Shown: piece by piece, positions 43,239 through 51,972 of the stretch
Numbering within the stretch: the stretch's first letter is position 1
Layout of the letters: each line of letters opens with the position of its first letter
From: JAEKNW01 sp963677815
Lineage (GTDB): Bacteria; Cloacimonadota; Cloacimonadia; Cloacimonadales; JAFGVF01
NCBI GenBank assembly: GCA_963677815.1
Contig: OY782499.1
Coordinates: 2,790,001-2,854,000 of the forward strand
Length of the DNA: 64,000 nt
Direction: 5' to 3'
Translations under genes and position numbers: made by a program
Notes under the pieces: generated by a model
Databases searched by the model: none
Seen by the model: the letters and a program-made list of their open reading frames with translations, nothing else
Told to the model about the DNA's origin: nothing

Positions 43239-46109
43239 ATGAAAAATTTAGGTCTAATCTTGATACCAATACTCTTGTTATTACCCTTCAGTATTTATTC
43301 CCAAGTCATTGTTTTAGTTGATAAAGCTGATAACAACAAACTCAACAAGCTAGAGAATCTCCAAGTAAATCTCTGTTTTGAGATGGATAATTATGTGGTA
43401 GTTTCACCTCAAGCTACGGCTGAGTTAGATAGAGCTAAAATACCATATCGGATTCTTACTAGTGATAATAGTTCATCACCACTTTATATAATTTCAGCTA
43501 AACCTGGTATTAATGTCCAAAAGCAAGCCTATCTGGATAAAATAATCTTAGATGATGACATCAGAATTGAAGCTTCTTATGATAGTAAAAGAAAATTACC
43601 TCCTCAAGCAGGAATTAAGTTCATTCCTGTAAGGGTCAGCCCCCAGCTTTACCAAAATAAGATTCTGACATTCAAGCAAGCAGCTAATATAAATCGTGAT
43701 TTCGATGAAGCTATAGCAGCTGTTAATGCAGATTCAGTAGCTTATTTCATCCAAAAGCTAGAAGATTATGAAACACGATTTGCTCTTTTAGACAATAGAA
43801 GAGAGATTTCAGAATGGATTGCTAGTCAATTTACTCGTTTTGGTTATAACGATGTTGCTATTGATTCCTTTTATGTAGAACAATACAATACTTGGCAATA
43901 CAATGTCGTATGTACAGAAGAAGGAAGTCAATACCCAGATCAATATCTTGTAGTTGGAGGGCATCACGATTCAATAATCACTCCTAACATAAATGCTGCC
44001 TATACTTACGCACCTGGAGCAGATGATAATGCAAGTGGAAGTGCTGCTGTTTTAGAAACTGCCAGAGTAATGAAACTTCATAATATTGAACCAAAATCTA
44101 GCATTAGATTTATGACTTATGCCATGGAGGAATTTGGTCTTTATGGCTCTCATTACGATGCTGAAAATCAAGCAGCTAATAATACCAATATAATTGCCAT
44201 GTTAAATAGTGATATGATTTCAAACTGTCAGACTGATGATTTTGCTTTTACCATGATAACATATCCCGGAACCCAAGCTTTAACAGACATCATTTCTGAA
44301 AATTCTGCTGATTTAGAAATGACTACTTACCTTATCGACAGTGCTTCTTCAGGGTCAGACTCTTGGGCCTATCATTCAAATGGTTTCCCTGCTGTTTTCT
44401 TTGCTGAAGAGAATTTTTCTCCTTTCTACCATTCAGCTTATGATATTTCTGAGAATACTAATCCAGAATATGCTGCCCAATTTATCAAACTAATAGCCTT
44501 ATCAACCTTCGACATTGCCAATCTTCCCAGTTCTCCTCAAAACTTTCTTATCCAAGATAGTGGAGATGGAACAAGTGTTGTAACTTCATGGGATCCTTTA
44601 ACAGTAGAAGGTGTTAGCTATTTCTTAGAAGTAAAGGATTTGATTACTTCAAATGTGTTAGAGTTTTCAACAGCTAATACTAGCTTAACTATTTCTAATT
44701 TAACAGATAATAATCCTTATCAAATTACCCTATATTCACAAGTGGATGGAGATTTAAGTTTTGGTGTGAGCAAGTACATTACCCCACAATCATTACCAAA
44801 CATAGTTGAAGAATTTACTTATCAAGCAGATCTTTTTCAAATAAACTTTTCTTGGGCTGCCAATTCAGAACTTGATTTAGCTGGATATAATCTTTATAGA
44901 AAACTAGCTGACCAATCTGATTTTAACCTCCTAGCTAGTCTCGATAGTCAGACTTTGACATATATTGATAACACTACCGAATCAGGACTTTGGTATAACT
45001 ATCAGATTCTTGCCCGGGATAATGCTGGTAATGAAAGCCCTTATTCCCATTCCATAACAGCTAGACATTTAAGTTTTGATTCGGGAATCGCTATTTTTGA
45101 TTATACTTCTTTTTCTGATAACAATCTTCTTTTCCCAAGTCAAAATTCTGTTCAAGAATTCTATGAAAATGCTTTAGAGAATTATGATTATGACCTAATC
45201 TATCCTGAGCAGTCTCAAGCTATAAAGATTGATGACCTAGGCATTTATTCAACAGTAATTATTTTTAAAAATTCTTTTTCTGCTGTAAGTAATCAGTATC
45301 TAGCTCCTGTCTTAGAAGAATATGTGAACTATGGCGGAAATCTTCTTCTCTCAGCTGCAGACCCTTTAAAATTTTTACGTCTGAATAATGATATCTATCC
45401 TTCAAGTTTTACTGAAGATGACCTTCCTTACCAGCTATTTGGATTAAGTCAGACTAACTCAAACTCTACAGCTAGGTTTGCTAGAGGGCAAGCAATAGCC
45501 TGGGATATGCCAGACTTAGAAGTTGACCCTGACAAGATTTACCCAACTTTTAATAATCGTTTATTTAATATTGAGGCTATGACTGCCAATAACCAGAGCC
45601 AAGTAACAGGACTTTTCACATATCAATCAGATTCATCTAATGAACTTGAAAACGAGTTTGATAATTATCTTGTTGCTATTAGTAAGTCTCATGCAAACTC
45701 TGAAGTAATCATAACTTCTATCCCTCTTTATTTCATTCAAGCTGACTTAGCTAAAGATTTTATGGAAAATGCTCTAACTAGCTTCAATGAAAGTGTAGAT
45801 AACGATAATCTTGATATGCCACAACTTCTTTCAAGTCTGGCGCTCAGAAATTATCCTAATCCATTCAATCCTCAAACTAGTATTCAGTTCACCCTTCCTT
45901 CCTTAAGTAATGTTAATCTGAAAATATATAATGTAAAAGGACAATTAGTCTATTCTCAAAGAAGAAACAATCTTCAAACAGGACAGCATACTATTACCTG
46001 GCATGGAAAAGATAACAATGATAAAGCTCTAGCTTCTGGCATTTACCTTTATAAGCTTTCAACTGATACAGGTTTATCTCAAACAAGAAAAATGATACTT
46101 ATGAAATAA
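43239..46109 (+). CDS. Secreted M28-family metallopeptidase with Fn3-like domains and sorting tail
   Basis: This 956-residue protein has a signal peptide (MKNLGLILIPILLLLPFSIYSQ). The M28 catalytic domain (about 165-430) has the zinc ligands His in GGHHDS (near 240), Asp in GADDNASG (261), the Glu pair in YAMEEFG (about 296), Asp in LNSDMI and His in FYHSAYD (about 396). Two fibronectin-III-like domains follow, then a glutamine-amidotransferase-like beta/alpha segment, then the tail LRNYPNPFNPQTSIQF...IYNVKGQLVYS...ASGIYLYKL, a sorting domain. It probably acts as a surface or extracellular aminopeptidase. AAGGAG precedes the ATG. Its gene is bordered on both sides by repeats. Confidence 0.9.
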   Translation: MKNLGLILIPILLLLPFSIYSQVIVLVDKADNNKLNKLENLQVNLCFEMDNYVVVSPQATAELDRAKIPYRILTSDNSSSPLYIISAKPGINVQKQAYLDKIILDDDIRIEASYDSKRKLPPQAGIKFIPVRVSPQLYQNKILTFKQAANINRDFDEAIAAVNADSVAYFIQKLEDYETRFALLDNRREISEWIASQFTRFGYNDVAIDSFYVEQYNTWQYNVVCTEEGSQYPDQYLVVGGHHDSIITPNINAAYTYAPGADDNASGSAAVLETARVMKLHNIEPKSSIRFMTYAMEEFGLYGSHYDAENQAANNTNIIAMLNSDMISNCQTDDFAFTMITYPGTQALTDIISENSADLEMTTYLIDSASSGSDSWAYHSNGFPAVFFAEENFSPFYHSAYDISENTNPEYAAQFIKLIALSTFDIANLPSSPQNFLIQDSGDGTSVVTSWDPLTVEGVSYFLEVKDLITSNVLEFSTANTSLTISNLTDNNPYQITLYSQVDGDLSFGVSKYITPQSLPNIVEEFTYQADLFQINFSWAANSELDLAGYNLYRKLADQSDFNLLASLDSQTLTYIDNTTESGLWYNYQILARDNAGNESPYSHSITARHLSFDSGIAIFDYTSFSDNNLLFPSQNSVQEFYENALENYDYDLIYPEQSQAIKIDDLGIYSTVIIFKNSFSAVSNQYLAPVLEEYVNYGGNLLLSAADPLKFLRLNNDIYPSSFTEDDLPYQLFGLSQTNSNSTARFARGQAIAWDMPDLEVDPDKIYPTFNNRLFNIEAMTANNQSQVTGLFTYQSDSSNELENEFDNYLVAISKSHANSEVIITSIPLYFIQADLAKDFMENALTSFNESVDNDNLDMPQLLSSLALRNYPNPFNPQTSIQFTLPSLSNVNLKIYNVKGQLVYSQRRNNLQTGQHTITWHGKDNNDKALASGIYLYKLSTDTGLSQTRKMILMK

Positions 46110-46129
46110 GTTTATTATTTAACCAGATT

Positions 46130-46443
46130 GGTGAACTGTATTTTAGGGGATATTGCAGATTATTTTAGCAAAATCCCCTTTCAGCTCTATAACTGGGAAC
46201 GCGGGCATCCCTGCCCGCACAGGCAGTTCAACTGACTGTATATCTTCAAAATCCCCTTCACAAGGGATTTAACAGCTAACTGGGAAAACGGGCATCTTGC
46301 CCGTACTGGGAACGCTCTAAATGACACCTGCGTAACCGCGGGCTGGAATCCCGCGTTCCCAGTTAGATTAATCCCCTTTCAGCAGCACCCCATCTTTGAG
46401 GGGGACACAACAGGGGGTGATTCCATAAACTACGCATATAACT
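46130..46443. repeat. Mosaic of repeat fragments
   Basis: This 350-bp gap is a patchwork: CCCCTTTCAGCT pieces of the 63-bp family; hairpins GCGGGCA-TCCC-TGCCCGC (about 46200), CGGGCA-TCT-TGCCCG (about 46284) and GCGGG-CTGGAAT-CCCGC (about 46340); the phrase GACACCTGCGTAACCGCGGG, which also occurs in reverse at 52010 and 52220; and from about 46385 a fragment of the 225-bp element (CAGGGGGTGATTCCATAAAC, then TACGCATATAA). No gene is present. Confidence 0.8.
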
Positions 46444-46459
46444 GGAAAAATGGATTAGC

Positions 46460-48898
46460 TTAATTTTGATCCAGAAACTTCTTTCTTTCAATATATCCTT
46501 GACGTCTATAATTTATGATATCTTTAACAAATGCAAGGACCTGCTTATTGCATTTTCTTAAAACTACTAGATCCTCTGGATCAAACCTTAATGAGAAGAT
46601 AGCACTTTCTGCATCATACATGAAAATTGATGAATCTCTTTTTGTTAGATAATGGATTGGATTCTTTTCAGCAAGTTGTTTCCATTCCTTCTCAGTCCAT
46701 TCTTTAAAATTTGAATTACTTTCATCAGTTAAATCCTTAGCATTTATTGAAGAATTATAGAATGTCTTAAAGCTAGCAACAATGTTAGTAATATGTGTTT
46801 CATTATGTAATTGATTATCATAAACTAGAGCTAGGATAGTAGGTATTTTATATAGTTTTGTCATTGAAGTTTTTTCTACTTCGCTTAGAAAAGATGCTAT
46901 TTTAGATTTTTTGATAATCTTAAATGTAGCATTTTCTGGGTACAATGATATAAGAAAATCTAACCATGAACCGAACGTTTTTAGATAAATCCTGCCTGGT
47001 AGGTCAGATGCTGCATTAAATTCACTTAAAGAATATTTATCATCTAAGTTATCTTTAATATCAAGATAATTTTCAATAAGTCTTTGTTTAAGAGGTAATT
47101 TTTTATTTCTTAGAACTTCAAAAAGGTGGATAAGTTTAAGCTCAATATCTAGAATACAGGAAACTGGAAGTTGTTCTCTAGTTTGCTCCCAGGACAAACT
47201 AGTTTTCTTTTTGATATCTCTGGGGGTAAGACCTGCTAAATAAGATAATTTAAAATGACTATTCTTATAATTGCCTACAAAATCTAAAATAATTAGTTTA
47301 TCTTTGTTATTACTAGTTCTTAAACCTCTACCTAACTGTTGAATAAAAATGGTAAAAGATTCTGTGGGTCGTAAAAACATAACAGTATCAATATGAGGTA
47401 TATCAACACCTTCATTAAATATATCTACTACACATAAAACTGATATTTTACCTTGAGAAAAGTCTTCAATAATGTTCGTACGCGAGTTTATTCCTGAATG
47501 AAGAGCAACTGCGTTAATATTGTTTTTTTGGAACTGATTTGCAGTATAGTCAGCATGTTTAACAGAGCAACAGAAAGCAAGAGTGCTTTTCCTAGCCTTC
47601 TCACGATAATTTTTTATTATATTATTTGCTCTTTGGTCAACCATATAGACGTTTTCTAATTCATTGATATCATATCGACCAGATCGCCAAGGTATTTTTT
47701 CATAATCAATATCATCATAGATACCATAATATGTAAAGGGTACAAGCCAGCCATTATTAATAGCTGTTTTGAAATTACATTGAAAGGCTATGTTATAATC
47801 ACAATATTGATAAATATCTTTGTTGTCAAGTCTGTTTGGAGTTGCTGTTAGACCTAATAAGAATTTAGGAGTGAAATAGTCTAAAAAAGAAAGATAGCTA
47901 TTAGCAGCAGAATGATGAAATTCATCAACGATAATATAATCGAAATAATCAGATGAAAAATAATCATCATTAAGATATATGTTTTTACCGATAGTAGAAA
48001 TTGAGGCAAATATTATATCTTTATCAGTTTCTTTTATATCAGCATTAAAGTCTCCAAAACTAGCTTTTGTCCTGATTTTTTTAAAGGTTTCTTTAGCTTG
48101 AATTAATATTTCTTGTCTGTGGGCAACAAACAGTACTCGTTTAAATTTTTTTGAATCAAAGGCTGAGAGGAAAGTTTTGCCAAGTCCAGTAGCCATAACT
48201 ATAAGTGCTTTATTGAAACCTTCTTTCCTTGTTCTTTCTAATTCATAAAGAGCAGGAATTTGGCATTTGATTGGTTTGTATTTTGAACTAGTAAGTGGTT
48301 GGGGATTTGGATTACTGTCATCAGTTTCAGGTTTAAAATAATGTGAAGGATCAAAATCCGGTTTAAAATGTTCAGATGTTATAGGTTTGTATTCCATAAA
48401 ATATTTTTGAAGCCATTCATCACTGGGATTAAAACTATAATTTTCTACTATATCATCATACTGACTTAGAAATTCTTTTATTGCATTTTTTTCATCGAAA
48501 AGTATATTCCATTCTAGGCCAGTTGTAAGAGCTATTTGAGAAATATTTGAAGATCCAATAACCATCTCTTCACTATCTTCCATGAACTTAAAATAATATC
48601 CTTTTATGTGGAATGAAGTTTTAAACTTATTATGATCAAAGATAGAAAGAGAAAAATTGTCATTATTTAGTGATTTAAGCTTATAAAGAGCTACAGGCTC
48701 TGTAACATTAAGATAAGTGCTTGTTAGAATGCTTACTTTAGCATTATTAGTCAAAGCACGCTTGAGATAACTAAATAATAAGTCAACTCCTGAGCTTTTA
48801 ATAAAGGAAACACAGAAAATGATTTCTTTTGCAGATGCTAGCTTATCTTCAAGAATATCTTTAAGTGAGGATTGCTTGGAATTGGTGATAGCTTTCAT
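46460..48898 (-). CDS. PLD-type nuclease fused to SF2 helicase
   Basis: This 812-residue protein has an N-terminal phospholipase-D-like nuclease domain (about 1-170) with a single HxK motif, SFHIKGYYF (near residue 96), and IGSSNIS. A superfamily 2 helicase follows, with Walker A MATGLGKT (about 235), DEFHH box (about 328), LLGLTATPNR, and motif VI QQLGRGLRTS (about 522). The last 250 residues are helical and not recognised. A single HKD half suggests dimerisation for nuclease activity. PLD-DEAD fusions occur in restriction- and defence-like loci. The ATG is one base after the methyltransferase stop (TAATATG). Specific function is unknown; the DNA/RNA substrate is not readable. Confidence 0.88.
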   Translation of the reverse strand: MKAITNSKQSSLKDILEDKLASAKEIIFCVSFIKSSGVDLLFSYLKRALTNNAKVSILTSTYLNVTEPVALYKLKSLNNDNFSLSIFDHNKFKTSFHIKGYYFKFMEDSEEMVIGSSNISQIALTTGLEWNILFDEKNAIKEFLSQYDDIVENYSFNPSDEWLQKYFMEYKPITSEHFKPDFDPSHYFKPETDDSNPNPQPLTSSKYKPIKCQIPALYELERTRKEGFNKALIVMATGLGKTFLSAFDSKKFKRVLFVAHRQEILIQAKETFKKIRTKASFGDFNADIKETDKDIIFASISTIGKNIYLNDDYFSSDYFDYIIVDEFHHSAANSYLSFLDYFTPKFLLGLTATPNRLDNKDIYQYCDYNIAFQCNFKTAINNGWLVPFTYYGIYDDIDYEKIPWRSGRYDINELENVYMVDQRANNIIKNYREKARKSTLAFCCSVKHADYTANQFQKNNINAVALHSGINSRTNIIEDFSQGKISVLCVVDIFNEGVDIPHIDTVMFLRPTESFTIFIQQLGRGLRTSNNKDKLIILDFVGNYKNSHFKLSYLAGLTPRDIKKKTSLSWEQTREQLPVSCILDIELKLIHLFEVLRNKKLPLKQRLIENYLDIKDNLDDKYSLSEFNAASDLPGRIYLKTFGSWLDFLISLYPENATFKIIKKSKIASFLSEVEKTSMTKLYKIPTILALVYDNQLHNETHITNIVASFKTFYNSSINAKDLTDESNSNFKEWTEKEWKQLAEKNPIHYLTKRDSSIFMYDAESAIFSLRFDPEDLVVLRKCNKQVLAFVKDIINYRRQGYIERKKFLDQN

Positions 48899-48899
48899 A

Positions 48900-49472
48900 T
48901 TATTTATTTAAAAGAACATTTAACCATTTTTCAGTCTCTCTACCAGGCCTTTTGTCTTGTGAAATAGTGTATTCAACTAAAGAAAAACCTATCTGCTGAT
49001 AGTTGAGAGATTCGAACTTTTCCTGAGTATAATCACAAAAAAAACGTCCGTGACGAAATTCTTCTTTTTTGCCATACTTCAATGATAAAAAAAGATAACC
49101 ACCATTCTTGAGAGATTGATAGATATTTTTCAGAGCATTAGGCATTTGACTTGATGGAATATGTAAAAGTGAAGCACAAGCCCAAGCTCCAATAAATCTA
49201 TCTTGGTATTTAATATCAGCAATTTTTTCATTAGAGATTTTAAGCCCCAAATAATTCTCAGCTAACTTAGCTAGTTCTTCAGCTGGTTCTAGTGGTAAGA
49301 CTTTATATCCATGAGACATAAACACTTTAGAGTCTCTACCTGAACCACAGCCAATATCCAAAATTTCACCTTGAGAAGGTAAATAAGACATAAAGTAGTT
49401 TTGTAGTTTGCTCATATCGACGTTTAAAGTGGATTCAAAATATTCTTGTGCATTTTTATTATAATAATTCAT
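48900..49472 (-). CDS. Class I SAM-dependent methyltransferase
   Basis: This 190-residue Rossmann methyltransferase has motif I ILDIGCGSGRDSKVF (about 37-50), an acidic LEPAEELAKLA for the ribose contact and ACASLLHIPSSQMPNALKNIYQSLKNGGYLFLSLKYG, which resembles TehB/UbiE-type small-molecule or general methyltransferases more than a DNA methylase: no DPPY or PC motif is seen. The C-terminal HGRFFCDYTQEKF and RPGRETEKWLN are group-typical. It is the first gene of the two-gene unit with the PLD-helicase. Whether it modifies DNA, protein or a small molecule cannot be told. Confidence 0.88.
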   Translation of the reverse strand: MNYYNKNAQEYFESTLNVDMSKLQNYFMSYLPSQGEILDIGCGSGRDSKVFMSHGYKVLPLEPAEELAKLAENYLGLKISNEKIADIKYQDRFIGAWACASLLHIPSSQMPNALKNIYQSLKNGGYLFLSLKYGKKEEFRHGRFFCDYTQEKFESLNYQQIGFSLVEYTISQDKRPGRETEKWLNVLLNK

Positions 49473-49770
49473 ATTTTACTCCATAAGCTATTATAGTCTT
49501 ATAATAATTTTGGATTCAGGTGTCAATGATTATTTCTTCTGAAAAGAATAAATATTTTGAAGACTATTCAACCATCAAGCTACCTTCCCCAGCAGCATAT
49601 TCTTTAAGAAGTCTATAATGTTGCCCATCATTTGTTATTTTTACTTTGTTAAATAAGTTTAGCTAATAGCATTTACTCTAGGTTAGGATTGCTGAAAAAC
49701 AAATCTTCTTTCAAGATGTAGTTAAACTTTTCTTAAAATCCCTGAGGATTTAAGAGGCTTATTCCATTTG

Positions 49771-49865
49771 AGCTGAAAGGGGATTAATACTCTCCCCGGT
49801 CTAATCGATCACCCCTCTCAAGCGCCCCAAGGAGCTGAAAGGGGATTAATACTCTCTCCCGTCTT
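49771..49865. repeat. Two copies of the 63-bp repeat family
   Basis: AGCTGAAAGGGGATTAATAC, CTCTCCCCGGTCTAATCG and ACCACCCCTCTCAAGCGCCC are followed by a second, partial copy at about 49833. Both are variants of the array at 40-365, with AATAC in place of GTTTAC. The rest of the gap 49473-50126 holds the methyltransferase leader and an AT-rich stretch with nothing recognisable, plus the 56-bp repeat at 49951. Confidence 0.85.
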
Positions 49866-49950
49866 TAAGAGTGTTGGAAGTCGCTACTGCATGCATGAGA
49901 ATGGTAAAGTTCATTGATTACCTACTATATCCGAATAGTTATTCCTTTCC

Positions 49951-50006
49951 TTGATTGTTACTCTCTCAATAAAAATTCCATGATTAAATGAGTAAGTAAC
50001 AATCAA
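49951..50006. repeat. 56-bp inverted repeat, copy 3 of 3
   Basis: The left arm TTGATTGTTACTCTCTC (49951-49967), a 22-nt loop (49968-49989) and the right arm GAGTAAGTAACAATCAA (49990-50006) repeat the layout of copies 1 and 2. Here it stands between two divergent genes, about 120 bp ahead of the plus-strand gene at 50127, where a terminator of a minus-strand gene would make no sense. Confidence 0.88.
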
Positions 50007-50126
50007 GAAATTTACTAAAATAAAAATATTTTTTTTTCTAGAAGTGCACCAATTTCAGGAAAATGGACCCTATAGTATTGTGTAAGGCTTGCAAGCAAAA
50101 CAAAAAAATTAAAAAGAGGTAAAAAA

Positions 50127-50591
50127 ATGAAAGTAAAATTTAAGTATGGAATCAAGAGTTATTCAGGCACATTAGATGATATGGTATTTGCAAATTTTGA
50201 AGACAGAAATGTTGTGATTGGAAGAATGTTACCGGCAGATAGAGAAGCTACTCCGCAGAATGAGATAATTGCTAGTAATTCTAGAATCATTAGTACATTT
50301 TATAAATCTTTGTCAGCAGCATACAAACAAGATTTAACAGAATACGCTAAGAAGATGTTTAATTTGAAAGCCTATTCCAATCGCGTGGCTGGTTCTGGTT
50401 ATTCAGTATTCAATAAGATAATTTGGGCAGCTAATGATGATACAGGAAATCCATTAGATATATCATCTCTTTCAGCTGACGATATTGTTGCTGGCACTTA
50501 TCCTCAGATTGATACAATCAAGGCTGCAGTAGAAAATGGATATATACCTATGGTAGGAGGTTATGAAGAATTTAATAATCCTCTAGTATAA
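50127..50591 (+). CDS. Hypothetical protein, 154 residues
   Basis: The ATG is preceded by AGAGGTAAAAAA. The protein begins KFKYGIKSYSGTLDDMVFANFEDRNVVIGRMLPADREATPQNEIIASNSRIISTFYKSLSAAY. A short beta-hairpin with GTLDDMVF and RNVVIGR is followed by a helical part (QDLTEYAKKMFNLKAYSNRVAGSGYSVFNKIIW). There is no signal peptide or known motif. The layout loosely recalls short Bacteroidota DUF6266-type proteins (a GxxGxxVF start, then an alpha-helical part), but the resemblance is weak. It is closed by its own terminator at 50608. It stands alone in a repeat-rich accessory gap. Confidence 0.7.
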   Translation: MKVKFKYGIKSYSGTLDDMVFANFEDRNVVIGRMLPADREATPQNEIIASNSRIISTFYKSLSAAYKQDLTEYAKKMFNLKAYSNRVAGSGYSVFNKIIWAANDDTGNPLDISSLSADDIVAGTYPQIDTIKAAVENGYIPMVGGYEEFNNPLV

Positions 50592-50607
50592 ACTAGAAAA
50601 GATTTCT

Positions 50608-50636
50608 CTTCCAGGAGTTGAAAAGACTTCTGGAAG
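50608..50636 (+). terminator. Terminator after the 50127 gene
   Basis: CTTCCAG and CTGGAAG pair, with an inner AGT/ACT extension across a TGAAAAG loop, followed by ATTTTTATT on the plus strand. It lies 17 bp beyond the stop codon. Confidence 0.88.
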
Positions 50637-50639
50637 ATT

Positions 50640-51107
50640 TTTATTACAATACAATCTGTTATTAGCTGTATGAATGATAAATTATTGATTTATAATAATA
50701 TAAATATTAGTCATCTTTAGAGAGTCTCAAAAAAACTATTATTTTTTCTCTTTAAGTAATTTTTTTATTGACAAAATAACTGTATTTATTTATTATGTTT
50801 TCATTATTAATTAACTAGATGGAGGCGTTTGGAATTTAATAAGAGTAAATAATCAAAGATGAGTGGTTTCTACAAGGAGTTAATGGGTATTTTGGGATAA
50901 TAGGTATGATTTATAAATATGTAAACACAATTTCGTATTCAGTCAGGTTAAATTAACTATCATTCAATATTAAATAATTTCAATATTATTATTATTATAT
51001 TTGATAAAGCTTAAGCGTTTTATTCTATTATAATATGTGATTATACTTCCCAAAGTATTTAAAAATAAATATACGATATTTCATCAGGGATTGGGGAGTA
51101 GAAAATA
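50640..51107. other. AT-rich gap without recognised feature
   Basis: About 470 bp, very AT-rich, with runs such as TATTATTATTATTATATTTG and no open frame of useful length on either strand. A GATGGAGGCG at 50819 looks like a ribosome site but no frame follows. No promoter could be assigned with confidence. Confidence 0.6.
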
Positions 51108-51332
51108 TTTAACCCAGATAGTGAAGAAGAACTTTATTAATACTTGGCTAAAGCTACGTATCACAGGTGAAGAATGCAGATTATTCTAGCAAAATCCCCT
51201 TCTTTGTGGGGGATACAGGGGGTGACTCCATCAACTACGCATATAATATATATATTCGGAGAAATTATGGAAGTTACTTTTGCAGAATAATATAGTGCTA
51301 TTCACAAAGGTCTTGTGCATTATTTGGTTTAA
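51108..51332. mobile_element. 225-bp MITE-like element, full copy
   Basis: It begins TTTAACCCAGATAGTGAAGA and ends GTGCATTATTTGGTTTAA, and matches the complement of 14673-14897 throughout, including CGTATCACAGGTGAAGAATG, the GGGGATACAGGGGGTGA block, TACGCATATAATATATATAT and TATAGTGCTATTC. The last 23 bp before the ATG at 51355 are the only non-element leader of the following gene, so that gene is transcribed from inside or through this element. Confidence 0.82.
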
Positions 51333-51354
51333 GCATAGTTTTACAGGAGTATAT

Positions 51355-51969
51355 ATGCAAATAGAAATGCAATACAATCATAAACAAGATTCTCTCATTA
51401 TTAAATCAGCAGGTCTCAAGGATGTAGTTTTGAAGTCAAGTGTAGGGGCAAAATCATTATATCATTTAATTAATAATCCAAACAGATCATTTTCTCCGAT
51501 ATTATTAAGGAATATTACTAAAGAAGAGGTTAACTTATCAAATATGATTAAAGAAAAATTTGAGATTACAAGTAGAGAAGATCAATTATTATATCAATCA
51601 ATACATCAGTATATACCTGCATCAGATATGAAGACTATAATAGAATGTAGAAAAAGGTTAAAGGTTATTTTAGAAGAATTGAGGGAAGCAGACTTCAATA
51701 ACGATATTGGCAGAAGCGAAACACTTGTTGAAGAGAAAGAATTTATTGAAAAATATATTCATGATTCTGTTAGTGCTAATGGCTCTTTTAGAAACCTAAA
51801 TAATTCTAAGAGAAATGCAACCAAAGCTCTTCAAAGAAATATTAGAAATGTTTTGAATGAAATAGATGAACAATCTCCAGAAATATATAAGTTTATTACA
51901 AAAAGATTGATAGTATCAACAAATCAGATAAAATATTACCCTGATAATGATTATACTAGTGTAGATTAA
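51355..51969 (+). CDS. Orphan of a domain usually at the C terminus of large signalling ATPases
   Basis: About 204 residues from the ATG at 51355, with AGGAG six bases upstream; the longer frame reaching to 51280 reads through the MITE and is rejected. A winged-helix-like start (VLKSSVGAKSLYHLINNPNRSFSPILLRNI) leads to the patterned C-terminal part ECRKRLKVILEELREADFNNDIGRSETLVEEKEFIEKYI, then NSKRNATKALQRNIRNVLNEIDEQSPEIYKFITKRLIVSTNQIKYYPD. This matches, from memory, the tail of many large adenylate-cyclase/TPR/AAA regulators (usually ..RxxLxxLxxELxEAExxND..R and ..AxxxVtxxIRxALxxIxxxxPxLxxHLxxxIxTGxxCxYxP). Here it is a free-standing protein with repeats on both sides. Function unknown. 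Confidence 0.68.
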   Translation: MQIEMQYNHKQDSLIIKSAGLKDVVLKSSVGAKSLYHLINNPNRSFSPILLRNITKEEVNLSNMIKEKFEITSREDQLLYQSIHQYIPASDMKTIIECRKRLKVILEELREADFNNDIGRSETLVEEKEFIEKYIHDSVSANGSFRNLNNSKRNATKALQRNIRNVLNEIDEQSPEIYKFITKRLIVSTNQIKYYPDNDYTSVD

Positions 51970-51972
51970 ACC

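Noticed and set aside
51280..51354. Longer N terminus for the 51355 gene
   Set aside because: The extra 25 residues are translated MITE end; the ATG at 51355 has a proper AGGAG.
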